A DNA stretch of 22,535 bases from JBLNCE01 sp050260415 (GCA_050260415.1 JBLNCE010000027.1:1-22535), one strand, 5' to 3'. Positions 1 through 7,682 are shown, numbered from the stretch's first letter. The notes: generated from the letters alone by a model not told the origin. A program made the numbers and translations.

Positions 1-2
1 AG

Positions 3-80
3 CGAATCTGGCATAAGTATAAAGATTATCAAGGTGTAATGGCGGCGCTGAACGGGTTGGCCGCCCAGGGATGCAGTTAA
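3..80 (+). CDS. C-terminal fragment of an unidentified protein, cut by the window edge
   Basis: A plus-strand frame is open from the first complete codon of the window to a TAA, giving about 25 residues that end in NGLAAQGCS. The start lies outside the window. The peptide looks protein-like (mixed basic and aromatic residues, then a small helix), but I do not recognise the family. It ends a few bases inside the 3' end of the opposite-strand permease frame, where that frame has already lost family similarity. It could therefore be the end of a neighbouring or inserted gene. The open frame is too short to prove coding. Confidence 0.25.
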   Translation, partial: RIWHKYKDYQGVMAALNGLAAQGCS

Positions 81-799
81 GTCACCAGGCTAAGGCATCT
101 ATAGTAACCACTTGGTAAAAACAAGTCGATTTTGCCGGTCCTAATTCCCCTTGCCTGCTTTTTCGCTCGTGCCGTGATGCCTATTTGGCACAGGTCTTGG
201 TAGCGGGGGGGAAAGATGGCGATGAGAGAGGATACGAGCCTTTTGTCGTCCTTCAGAAAGTAGAACAGGATGAAGGGGATCAGAACCAGGATCGCGCCGA
301 TATTGGTGACCGTGGAAAAGAGGCCGAAGAGGTTGCGCTGCAGGACCGGCGCGAGGTTTTGGGCCAGGGCGCCCAGCTTTTCCTCGACATTCAAACCGGC
401 GAGCAGATTCCTCAGGTAGCGGTTCCCGCCGATGGAAGCGAGGCTGTGTCTCACGCTTTCGTAATAATTCGCGAATCTCCGGGTAAGGTCCGTGATCTGA
501 TGCTGGATGATACTGCCGCCGAACAGGCTGATGCCGAACACCAGCAGGAAAAGAAGGAGGAAGGAGATCACGATCGCCAGAGCGCGCAGGCGGATCCGGG
601 CGGTGAGAAAACGGACCAGGGGACGCAGGATGTAATAGAGAAAGAGGCTTAGCAGCACCGGGGTAAGGAGATAGGTAAAGGCCGCCAGCAGCGGCCGGAG
701 GAGATAATCGACCTGTTTCAGGAGGAACAGGGCGGTAAGGACCAGAATGATGGCGATCATGATTTCAATGTACCGCCTTTTTGGAGGGGACATCAACAT
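77..799 (-). pseudogene. Truncated AI-2E family (PerM/YhhT-like) membrane permease
   Basis: The first ~203 residues look like an AI-2E/PerM family transporter, a polytopic inner-membrane protein. Hydrophobic segments lie near residues 13-34, 43-58, 74-94 and 157-182. A soluble stretch of about 60 residues follows the third segment, and the typical FYFLKDD and FPPRY motifs follow the fourth. Family members usually run 340-370 residues with several more membrane helices after FPPRY. Here the frame turns at about position 190 into a basic, non-hydrophobic tail (CQIGITARAKKQARG...) and stops after 240 residues. The last third, the most conserved part of the family, is missing, so this is probably a pseudogene cut by a rearrangement or insertion. 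An AGGAG lies about 12 bases before the ATG at 799; a second ATG at 793 is possible. The start overlaps that of the divergent gene. Confidence 0.75.
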
Positions 800-1760
800 G
801 GATCAACCTATCTCCTGGCTCTTGGCGGCCGATCCCTGGGTGCGATACCGAACCATCCTGGACTTGATGGGTCGGGGTGAAGACGATCCCGAGGTTGTTG
901 CGGCGCGCGCGGACATGCTCATGCACCCGAAGATTCGGGGCCTCGTCGCCGAGCTCGCTGCTTGGCCGGGCCGCATTCTGAACAGCCACAAATCCGCCGA
1001 TCACCCCATCCATAAGTTGACCTTCCTTGCGGACCTGGGCTTGAGAATGGGCGATCCAGGTCTCGATTTCGTAATCGAGCGCATCATGGCGCATCAGGCG
1101 CCGGCTGGTCCTTTCCAGGTGCTGATGAACATCCCCGTACACTTCGGGGGTACGGGCGAGGATCAATGGGCCTGGGCGCTCTGTGACGCCCCGTTGCTCC
1201 TCTATGCCTTGGCGCGGTTCGGGCTGGGCGATGACCCGGGCGTAAAAGCCGCCGCCGCGCATCTGTCCGGGCTGGTCAGGGAGAACGGCTGGCCCTGCGC
1301 GGGCGACCTGGGCAAGTTCAGGGGACCTGGACGCAAGGACGATCCGTGCCCGTACGCCAACCTGGCCATGCTCAAGGCGCTGTCAGCTTTACCGGTACGG
1401 CGCGACGGCCCGGAGGCCCGGATCGGTGCGGAAACGCAGCTCCGGCTCTGGGAGACACGCCGGGAACAACACCCGTATATGTTCTTCATGGGCACTGACT
1501 TTTGTAAGCTCAAGGCGCCGCTGGTCTGGTACGACATCCTGCATGTGTTGGACGTCCTGACACGGTTTGCCTGGATTCTCAAAGATACGCGCTTGTTGGA
1601 GATGGCCGCGATCGTCAAAGTAAAGACCGACGTCCAGGGGCGGTTCACACCCGAGTCGGTCTGGAAATCATGGGGCGATTGGGAGTTCGGGCAGAAGAAA
1701 AGCCCCTCTCCCTGGTTGACGTTCTTGGTCCAGCGGGTATTGCGGCGGATGCTGATCTGA
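798..1760 (+). CDS. Squalene-cyclase/prenyltransferase-like alpha/alpha-barrel protein of unknown function
   Basis: This 320-residue soluble protein resembles a family of bacterial hypothetical proteins with the alpha/alpha-toroid fold of squalene cyclases and prenyltransferases. The family is often misannotated. Visible family features are the N-terminal PWVRYRTILDLMGR, the helical repeats with WAWALCDAPLLLYAL near residue 120, the NGWPC repeat end near residue 160, and the C-terminal WLTFLVQRVLRRM. No signal peptide is visible, and I do not see the DXDD acid motif of true squalene cyclases, so catalysis is not implied. ATG 798 is chosen over the upstream ATG 747 because GGAGGGG (783-789) lies 8 bases before it and the family N-terminus begins there. 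It is divergent from the damaged permease with no intergenic space. A good terminator follows 38 bases after the stop. The substrate or role is unknown. Confidence 0.7.
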   Translation: MDQPISWLLAADPWVRYRTILDLMGRGEDDPEVVAARADMLMHPKIRGLVAELAAWPGRILNSHKSADHPIHKLTFLADLGLRMGDPGLDFVIERIMAHQAPAGPFQVLMNIPVHFGGTGEDQWAWALCDAPLLLYALARFGLGDDPGVKAAAAHLSGLVRENGWPCAGDLGKFRGPGRKDDPCPYANLAMLKALSALPVRRDGPEARIGAETQLRLWETRREQHPYMFFMGTDFCKLKAPLVWYDILHVLDVLTRFAWILKDTRLLEMAAIVKVKTDVQGRFTPESVWKSWGDWEFGQKKSPSPWLTFLVQRVLRRMLI

Positions 1761-1798
1761 GCTAGAATAAGCCTATAGACGCGATAAGCTGGGATGCG

Positions 1799-1829
1799 GA
1801 CCAGCCCTGTTGGGCTGGTCTTTTGTTTT
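1799..1829 (+). terminator. Rho-independent terminator of the toroid-protein gene
   Basis: A perfect 9-bp stem (GACCAGCCC / GGGCTGGTC) with a 4-base TGTT loop is followed directly by TTTTGTTTT. It lies 38 bases after the stop at 1760 and before the pab remnant, so it ends the upstream transcript. This is the clearest intrinsic terminator in the window. Confidence 0.92.
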
Positions 1830-1874
1830 CTATCGACGTCACTGTACAACAAAGGAAGAGAATCCGCGGTCCCC

Positions 1875-1902
1875 GAGCGACGAGCGACCAGCGACGAGCT
1901 GC
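1875..1902. repeat. Short heptanucleotide tandem repeat
   Basis: Four tandem 7-base units read GAGCGAC, GAGCGAC, CAGCGAC, GAGCTGC. They sit between the terminator and the ribosome site of the pab remnant. The first two are identical and the others drift. The block is too short to assign a function; replication slippage is the simplest origin. Confidence 0.6.
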
Positions 1903-1925
1903 GACTTCAAAACAGGAGTATAATC

Positions 1926-2875
1926 ATGGTCTTGATGATCGATAACTACGACTCCTTCACCTATAACCTCGTCCGCTACTTTGAGGAACTGGGGGAGGAG
2001 GTCGTCACCCGCCGCTGCGACGCCCTGACCGTCCCCGAGGTGGCGTCCATGGCTCCATCGCACATCGTGATCTCGCCCTGGGCCGAGGACTCCGGCGGAG
2101 GCGGGCGATTCGCTGGCGGTTACCAGCACTACGCCGGGGTCTACCCCATGCTCGGCGTCTGTCTGGGACACCAGGCGATCGGCGTCTCTCTGGGCGCGCG
2201 GCTGGTTCGGGCGGAGCGTCTGGTGCACGGCAAGGTCTCCAGCGTCTATCATGACGGGACGGGCTCTTCCGCGGGCTCCCCTCCCCTCTCCGCGTCGCCA
2301 GGTATCATTCGCTGATCCTCGATCCCGCCTCGATCCCGGCGTCGCTGGCCGTGACCGCTTGGACGGAGGCGGGCGCGGTGATGGCCGTCGCCCACCGTGC
2401 TTGACCCGTCTACGGCGTGCAGTTTTCGAGACGCTCCGCCTCCGCGGCGGTAAACCTTTCCTCTTTACCGGCCATTGCCAGAGGATGCGGGCGGGCGCGG
2501 CCATGCTGGGCATGGCGGTGCCTTATGCCGATGAGACTGTGCTTGACGCCGTCCTGGCTTTGGCGGATGCCAATGGGATTGCCGACGGCATGGCCCGCCT
2601 GACTCTCTCGCGGGGAGCGGGACCGCAGGGTTTGGCGCCGGGAACCGATTTACGGCCGTCCATGGTCATGCGTCCTCTTGACGCAAGGACCGCGGATCGT
2701 CGAAAGTCGCTTGTCACTGGAGGATCTGCTAACGGCGGACGAGGCTTTCTTGAGCAATGCGGTGCTCGGTGTGGCGCCGCTGGTCCTGCTGGACGGGGAG
2801 CCTGTCGGCGGCGGACGGCCGGGGCCGGTTACCTTGGGGATACGGAGATGGCTTGTGGAACGTAACGCCATATAG
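1926..2875 (+). pseudogene. Decayed pabA-pabC remnant (aminodeoxychorismate synthase amidotransferase fused to aminodeoxychorismate lyase pieces)
   Basis: The start is normal: AGGAG at 1914-1918, ATG at 1926, then MIDNYDSFTYNLV and later GVCLGHQAIG with the amidotransferase nucleophile Cys. PabA makes ammonia for p-aminobenzoate (folate) synthesis; PabC releases p-aminobenzoate. Lesions follow. At ~2079 an extra T moves the SPGP motif (GPRTPAEAGDSLAV) into the +1 frame, and the frame returns at ~2120-2127. At ~2260 one G is missing from HDGTGLFRGLP. A TGA at 2402 replaces a residue before PVYGVQF. At ~2425 PabA stops before its HPES catalytic motif and joins PabC at FETLRLRGG, so any pabB and the PabC N-terminus are gone. 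At ~2680 PabC jumps, in another frame, from MVMRPL to its C-terminal part (LLTADEAFLSNAVLGV), losing about 100 residues including the region of the catalytic Lys. No full enzyme can be made. Sequencing error could explain single-base lesions, but not the two missing blocks. Confidence 0.88.
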
Positions 2876-2893
2876 CAATCGGAAGGGCTGTCG

Positions 2894-4489
2894 TCAAAGA
2901 CGGCCTGCTCCTAAGCTTTGGACCGTGATCCGGCCCTCAATCGACGCGTCGACCACGCGCCCGGCCGCGGTCTCGGCTCTGAGCCAGGCGATGATCTCAT
3001 CGCGCAAGAGCCGGCGCGTATCAACCACTTCACTGCCGCTCGCGAAGACGGCGAAGTTGTCCCCGCCCGCGGCCATGAAATCGTTGGTCACGACCGTGTA
3101 AGTCTTGTGTGGGTCGATCGGCGTTCCCTCGGGAAAGGTCATGCGCGTGACCCGGTTGCCGGCCGGTTGCCGGGGATCGTACGCGAACTCCAAACCGGAG
3201 AGCTGGACCATGCCTTTGAAGAGGGTGGCGCCCGCCTCCAGGACCTCCTTGACCTGGGCGCCGGTCAGAACCATGGTGACCAGGGTGTTGTCAAACGGCA
3301 TGACTTCGTAAATCTGACCCACGGTGATCTCGCCGGCCTCGAGGTCGGCGCGGATGCCGCCGGCGTTGGTAAAGGCGAAATCCGTGCCGGCGGCGGCGCG
3401 CATGATGTCGGCGATCAGATTGCCGAGGCTGGACTCGCCCTCGTAGTTCCGCCGCAGATCAACCTTGACCCGGCCGATGGCTTCGTTCTTCAGCGGCGCG
3501 ACGGCGGTTTCATACTTGTCCACGATCGCCGCGACAATGGGATCCGGCGCCACCTCGCCGGCCAGGGCCTTGATGCACCGCTGGTCGGATCGGATGACAC
3601 GCTTCGCATCGGGATTGTAATGGAGCTCGATCCAGCCGAGACTACGCCCCCGGTAATAAGCGGAGACCACGGGGATGCCGTTTACCTTGCCGGCCAGGCT
3701 GGCATGGCTATGGCCGCCGATCACCGCGTCCACGCCGGTCACGGCCTTGGCCAGGTCGGCGATGGGGCCGGCGATGGCGCCGTCGGCCGTCATCGAGCCA
3801 CCCTCATGGGCCAGGAGGATCACCAGAGCCGCGCCATTGGCGCGTAGTTCCCGGGCGAGATCGTTGATAATCGGTGCCGGGGCCCTGAAAGCGAAATCCT
3901 TGATATGCTCCGGCAAAACGACATATGGGGCTTCCACGGTGGTGGCGCCGATGACGCCGACCCTGAGCCCGTGGCGTTCGAGGATTGTATATGGCTCGGC
4001 CCAAGCGGGGCGCTTGCCGCTCGTCTTTTCAAAGATGTTCGCGGACAGGAACGGGAACCTGGCGTCGGCCACCCTCTCCCGGAGACGAGCCACGCCCCAG
4101 TCGAACTCGTGGTTGCCGATGGCCATCGCGTCGTAACCGACGGCATTCATGATCTCGATGACCGGCTTGCCATAGAAGAGGTTGGACGTCATGGCGCCCT
4201 GCATGGCGTCGCCCGCGTCGAGCACCAGCGTCCCGCCTGGGTTGGTCGCGCGGTATTTCTCGATGTAGGCGGCAACCACCGCCGCGCCGCCGTACGGCTT
4301 GACCGTGGCCCTGTCGACATCGGCCGTGGTCAAGGCGGCGTGGAGGTCGGTGGTGGAGAGCAATGTGATCCGCAGCGCTCGGTCGCCTGCCTGGCCGGTA
4401 GCGGCCGTACCGGCCGTGGCGGTTAACCCAATGGCAACGGCCAAGAACGCGACGATCGGGGCAGGGATGAATCTGTAACGTGGCTTCAC
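2894..4489 (-). CDS. Exported 5'-nucleotidase/2',3'-cyclic phosphodiesterase family metallophosphatase (UshA-like)
   Basis: This 531-residue enzyme likely removes phosphate from nucleotides outside the inner membrane. A Sec signal peptide covers residues 1 to about 30 (MKPRYRF, a hydrophobic core, then AGTAA). The N-terminal metallophosphatase domain shows all two-metal motifs: DLH (48-50), DAGD (91-94), GNHEFD (125-130), LLAHEGG and GGHSH. The C-terminal 5_nucleotid_C domain shows the substrate-site motifs NAGGIRADL, MPFDNTLV and TNDFMAAGGDNF. The length fits the family and I see no lesions. The frame is open 115 codons further upstream, but that part crosses a repeat. GTG at 4489 is preferred because GGGGGG lies 7 bases before it and the signal peptide follows directly. 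It faces the pab remnant tail to tail, 18 bases apart. It is probably a phosphate- or nucleoside-scavenging enzyme; exact specificity (UshA, YfkN or CpdB-like) cannot be read from sequence. Confidence 0.88.
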   Translation of the reverse strand: MKPRYRFIPAPIVAFLAVAIGLTATAGTAATGQAGDRALRITLLSTTDLHAALTTADVDRATVKPYGGAAVVAAYIEKYRATNPGGTLVLDAGDAMQGAMTSNLFYGKPVIEIMNAVGYDAMAIGNHEFDWGVARLRERVADARFPFLSANIFEKTSGKRPAWAEPYTILERHGLRVGVIGATTVEAPYVVLPEHIKDFAFRAPAPIINDLARELRANGAALVILLAHEGGSMTADGAIAGPIADLAKAVTGVDAVIGGHSHASLAGKVNGIPVVSAYYRGRSLGWIELHYNPDAKRVIRSDQRCIKALAGEVAPDPIVAAIVDKYETAVAPLKNEAIGRVKVDLRRNYEGESSLGNLIADIMRAAAGTDFAFTNAGGIRADLEAGEITVGQIYEVMPFDNTLVTMVLTGAQVKEVLEAGATLFKGMVQLSGLEFAYDPRQPAGNRVTRMTFPEGTPIDPHKTYTVVTNDFMAAGGDNFAVFASGSEVVDTRRLLRDEIIAWLRAETAAGRVVDASIEGRITVQSLGAGRL

Positions 4490-4601
4490 GGCATCGCCCC
4501 CCAATGCTTGTCCGGGACTCTTTAGCACATACGTAGAAAGCAAAAATGCTGGTTGAGTATCCCTTTTGCTCAGGTAATAAAAGCCCGGATTCAGGCCATT
4601 T

Positions 4602-4769
4602 AACTCACCCCCGGCCTTCGGCCACCTAAGACCTGGGAAGGGCCAAAGTCGCGAAATCCAAGGCCTGCTCTGAGCCATCCTGGCTTTCGCAGGCTTGCCA
4701 CCATCGTGGCGCAGAGATGGATGGCAGCGACCCCTCTCTAAGCTTAGAAAGGGGGACGGGGGGTGAGTT
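4602..4769. repeat. MITE-like dispersed inverted-repeat element
   Basis: An 11-bp inverted repeat, AACTCACCCCC at 4602-4612 and GGGGGTGAGTT at 4759-4769, bounds a 168-base non-coding segment. Inside, near the right end, is a 24-bp near-perfect palindrome (4731-4754) centred on CTAAGCTTAG with CCCCT/AGGGG outer arms. Terminal inverted repeats, small size and no coding content fit a MITE or a dispersed palindromic repeat. I recall similar CTCACCCC...GGGGTGAG intergenic repeats from other bacterial genomes, but cannot confirm identity here. No flanking target duplication is obvious. Confidence 0.55.
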
Positions 4770-4832
4770 GAAAAGCGCAAAACAAAGGCGTTTTCGCAAC
4801 CTGATTTTGGGGAATACCCAAAAATGTTTTCC

Positions 4833-4857
4833 AAGAGGAGGGTTTTATCCTCTTTTT
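4833..4857 (+). terminator. Hairpin with T-run, possible weak terminator
   Basis: AAGAGGA and TCCTCTT form a 7-bp stem with an 8-base loop, and the second arm runs into TTTTT. It has terminator form on the plus strand, but no plus-strand gene ends nearby. The last plus-strand reading frame is the pab remnant, almost 2 kb upstream. It may be part of a leader or fortuitous. Confidence 0.35.
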
Positions 4858-4927
4858 ACCCCTATGAACTGGGGGCGTCGCGAATAAAGAGTCGTGGAAA
4901 GAATATGAATAGGAGGGCTTGTCTGAA

Positions 4928-4949
4928 ACCCGCCGCCATGAAGGCGGGT
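4928..4949 (+). other. Stem-loop in the leader of the SDR remnant
   Basis: ACCCGCC and GGCGGGT make a perfect 7-bp stem around an 8-base loop, 67 bases before the ATG at 5017. There is no T-run. It could be an RNA leader structure or a small palindromic repeat; no known riboswitch class was recognised. Confidence 0.3.
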
Positions 4950-5016
4950 CTAAACGATCGGAAACGTACGGCGAAAGCACGCCGGACCGAGTGGCAATAC
5001 TGGGGGGTCATCCACG

Positions 5017-5821
5017 ATGAGAATCCTCTTGACCGGTGCCTTCGGCAACATCGGTCCGCACGCCCTGGAGGCGCTTACTGGCTCTGGAAGGGCTGCGGGT
5101 GGTCATGGTCGCCCGCCGTGCCGAGCGGCTGGAAAGGATCGCGTCCGAGATACGTGCCGCCGGGGGAGAAGCGGTTGCTCTGGCGGCCGATTTGGCTGAC
5201 GAGACGGAACGGTTGCGGTTATATGACGAAGTCCGTGAAAGATGCGGCCCCGTAGATGTCTTGGTCAATAACGCCGGCCTCGGCTGGTATGGTTATGCCG
5301 CGGATATGCCGTGGGCGGTGGCGAGGGAAATGATCGGGGTCAATGCGGCGGCGCTCGTCCATCTGAGTCTGCTCTGTCTCCGGGAGATGCGGTTGCGCGA
5401 CAGTGGCCGGATTATCAATGTGAGCTCGGTCGTGGGCGGATTACCCAGCCAGGGCGTGGCTCTCTATGGCGCGACCAAGGCCATGGTGGACGCATTCACC
5501 ACCGCCCTGCACCGGGAGACGCGAGGAACCAAGGTCAGCGTCAGCGATATCAGGCCGGGAGCCGTCGCCACGGAGTTCTTTCGGACCGCCGCGGCGCGGC
5601 CGGCGGGCCGCCCCATACCGGCGGAAAGGTTCGGCGTGCCGCCGGAAAGGGTCGCCGCGGGGATCTGGCGTCTCCTGCGGAAACCGCGCCGCACGGTTTA
5701 TATACCCGGACTGCTCAAGTTCGTCCCTTGGGTGGAGTTGCTCTTCGGCTGGCTGATCGACAGGCTCGGCCCGTTGCTCCTCCGGCGTTCGCGGTTGCCG
5801 GCGCATACCGGGCCCGCGTGA
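5017..5821 (+). pseudogene. Short-chain dehydrogenase/reductase with a frameshifted, apparently chimeric N-terminus
   Basis: GGGGGG lies upstream of ATG 5017. That frame reads MRILLTGAFGNIGPHALEAL, which resembles the start of an extended SDR (epimerase type, TGxxGxxG). From about 5078 the similarity moves to the +1 frame, giving a classical SDR: LEGLRVVMVARRAERLERIA, the NNAG motif, NVSSVVGG with the catalytic Ser, YGATK with the catalytic Tyr and Lys, and a hydrophobic C-terminal segment (KFVPWVELLFGWLI). The rest is intact to the stop at 5821. The in-frame ATG at 5036 would give 261 residues, but without the glycine-rich NAD(P)-binding loop. So either a recombination joined two SDR genes out of frame, or a single SDR took a small indel near 5074-5078. 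In both cases the protein made is probably not a working reductase unless frameshifting occurs. Confidence 0.75.
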
Positions 5822-5953
5822 TTACCCGCCCGGGAGGCAAGGTCTGAAGCAAGCTCCGCGGGGAAAGCGTGCCAGGTGCGCAACGAACAAAACCCGATGC
5901 GATGACGTCCATCTATATGGTGCCAAGTCCGCCATCGATCGGGAGGTCAAAGC

Positions 5954-7603
5954 ATGCCCCCTGGAGCGGAGGAACGGTCCCAGCATATGGCCTCCAGCGT
6001 GGATCTGGCCGCGGTCGAACCGGACGAGGCCGCGGTCGCGAAGATCCCGGCCCAGTACGCCTTCGAGCGGCTGGTTTTGCCGGTGCGCATCATCAAAGGC
6101 CGGCTCACGGTGGCGTTCGGCGCCGACGGCCGGGCGCCGGGCGACGGTCCGGCGCAGATCGCCGAGGAACTGAGGTTCCTGACCGGCCTGGCCATCGACC
6201 TGATCCCCGCACGGACGGAGGCGGTCAGGCGCGCCATCGACCGGTGTTACCTCGGCAAGATGCTCCGCGACGCGAGCCAGCAAGAGATCGAGGTCCTCAA
6301 AGCGGAAGAGGAGGACATCGCGGATCTGGAACGGCTGGCCGGCGAGGCTTTTACGGTTAAATTCGTCAACCTCCTCTTTCAGCAGGCGGTCCAAGCCCGA
6401 GCCAGCGATATTCACCTCGAGCCCTTCGAACGGGATCTCAAGGTGAGGTTCCGTATCGACGGCGTCCTGCATGAAGCGCCGTCACCGCAGAAGCGCCTGC
6501 AAGCCGCGATCACCTCGCGGATCAAGATCATGGCCGGGCTCAATATCGCCGAGCGGAGGCTGCCTCAGGACGGTCGGATCAAGCTGCGCGTCTCCACCCG
6601 TGAGATCGACGTGCGGGTCTCGACCGTGCCGACCGTTTACGGGGAGAGCGTCGTCATGCGCCTCCTGGATCGCGTGGCAATGCTCAAGAGCCTGGAGGAC
6701 TTGGGCATGGACGGGGGAACCCTGGCCGCGTATACCGGCCTCATCCAGCGCCCATATGGGATCCTGCTCGTCACCGGACCCACCGGCAGTGGCAAGACGA
6801 CCTCGCTCTACGCCTCCCTGGCCAAGCTCTATTCGACGGAAAAGAAGATCATCACCATTGAGGATCCGGTGGAGTACCAGATCGAAGGAATCAACCAGAT
6901 TCCCGTGCGGCCGAAGATCGGTTTGGATTTCGCGCATGGACTCCGTTCGATTCTGCGCCAGGATCCCGATATCGTCATGATCGGCGAGATACGCGATCTG
7001 GAAACGGCGGAGATCGCGATCCAGGCCTCGCTCACCGGCCATCTGGTCTTGTCCACGATTCACACCAATGACGCGGCCTCCACCATCACAAGGCTGCTGG
7101 ATATGGGGATCGACCCTTACCTCGTGGCAAGTTCCGTCTTTGCCATCCTGGCCCAACGCTTGGTAAGGAGGGTATGCCCCCATTGCCGCGAGGAATACGT
7201 CCCCGGAGAGGAACACCTGCGATGGCTGGGCGAGAGCGAAGCCGCCCGGGTGCTCACGCGCGGACGCGGCTGCCGCGAGTGCCGCGAAACAGGTTACCTG
7301 GGAAGGCTCGGGATCTTTGAACTGCTCACGGTGGACCGGGCGGTAAAGGACCTCATCCTGAGAAGGGCCTCCGCGGACGAGATCAGGCAGGCCGGCCTGG
7401 AAGCGGGGATGGTCACCCTGAGAAGGGACGGGGTGCGCAAGGCGCTCGACGGGTTGACGACCTTGGAGGAAGTCGCGCGGGTGACCGCCCTCGATGTGGA
7501 AACGGGCGCTACGGTAGCGGGTACGCCGGCTAATAGCGAGATGAGAAATCCAGCGGGGCTTTGGCCCGGCTCAGCCCAGAGAAGACACGGAGAAACGCTT
7601 TGA
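5954..7603 (+). CDS. gspE: Type II secretion system ATPase GspE
   Basis: This 549-residue cytoplasmic hexameric ATPase should power pseudopilus assembly. An N-terminal GspE/PilB-type domain (~15-100) is followed by a linker and the RecA-like ATPase. Motifs are Walker A GPTGSGKT (275-282), the Asp box IITIEDPVEYQIEGI, Walker B with IVMIGEIRD (340-348), and the His box LSTIHTNDAASTITRLLDMG. A tetracysteine zinc site is present (CPHC 408-411 and CREC 440-443), as in GspE and PilB. The start is set by GGGAGG at 5941-5946, 7 bases before ATG. It is the first gene of the secretion operon. The last dozen or so codons (SAQRRHGETL) read through the left arm of an intergenic repeat, so the tail is probably not family sequence. 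PilB is the alternative, but the pseudopilin set downstream favours GspE. Confidence 0.95.
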   Translation: MPPGAEERSQHMASSVDLAAVEPDEAAVAKIPAQYAFERLVLPVRIIKGRLTVAFGADGRAPGDGPAQIAEELRFLTGLAIDLIPARTEAVRRAIDRCYLGKMLRDASQQEIEVLKAEEEDIADLERLAGEAFTVKFVNLLFQQAVQARASDIHLEPFERDLKVRFRIDGVLHEAPSPQKRLQAAITSRIKIMAGLNIAERRLPQDGRIKLRVSTREIDVRVSTVPTVYGESVVMRLLDRVAMLKSLEDLGMDGGTLAAYTGLIQRPYGILLVTGPTGSGKTTSLYASLAKLYSTEKKIITIEDPVEYQIEGINQIPVRPKIGLDFAHGLRSILRQDPDIVMIGEIRDLETAEIAIQASLTGHLVLSTIHTNDAASTITRLLDMGIDPYLVASSVFAILAQRLVRRVCPHCREEYVPGEEHLRWLGESEAARVLTRGRGCRECRETGYLGRLGIFELLTVDRAVKDLILRRASADEIRQAGLEAGMVTLRRDGVRKALDGLTTLEEVARVTALDVETGATVAGTPANSEMRNPAGLWPGSAQRRHGETL

Positions 7604-7682
7604 GACGGCCGAACCCAATCATGACCCTCCGCGCCCACGACTCAGCTCCCTCTCCGCGCTGAGTGAATCCGCGTCTCCGCGG
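7578..7682. repeat. Intergenic repeat remnant overlapping the gspE 3' end
   Basis: The left arm, AGAGAAGACACGGAGAAACG (7578-7597), and a right block rich in CTCCGCG and CGTCTCCGCGG (7650-7682) face each other. They resemble the widespread bacterial CACGGAGA/TCTCCGTG-type intergenic repeats. The left arm codes for the end of GspE and includes the codons just before its stop. The element fills most of the 174-base gap to gspF. Its exact limits are uncertain. Confidence 0.4.

Larger units (their letters stand above)
4490..5016. other. 527-base gap between divergent genes
   Basis: No credible gene is seen here. The gap separates the leftward metallophosphatase from the rightward SDR remnant. It holds a MITE-like inverted-repeat element (4602-4769) and two hairpins (4833-4857 and 4928-4949). 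Open frames crossing it are proline- and arginine-rich readings of the repeat. I could not match any known riboswitch consensus, and no clear -35/-10 pair stands out on either strand. Confidence 0.6.

Noticed and set aside
185..652. Plus-strand open frame of 155 codons opposite the permease
   Set aside because: Highly charged Gln/Glu/Asp composition, antisense to clear transmembrane segments; a shadow of the permease.
1875..1902. CRISPR-like repeat
   Set aside because: The units are 7 bases in direct tandem with no spacers, so it is a simple microsatellite-type repeat.
2076..2130. The paired frame changes in pabA as programmed frameshifting
   Set aside because: No slippery heptamer or downstream structure is evident, and the gene has many other lesions further on, so ordinary decay or error is simpler.
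2918..3847. Long plus-strand open frame of about 300 codons
   Set aside because: It lies fully opposite the well-supported metallophosphatase and has the Gly/Asp/His-rich composition of an antisense reading in GC-rich DNA.
4490..4834. A 115-residue N-terminal extension of the metallophosphatase
   Set aside because: The extension is proline/arginine-rich, crosses the inverted-repeat element and precedes a good signal peptide with its own GTG and ribosome site.
4833..4857. Terminator of a hidden small RNA upstream
   Set aside because: The hairpin has terminator form, but no promoter or conserved RNA feature was seen upstream, so no RNA gene is called.
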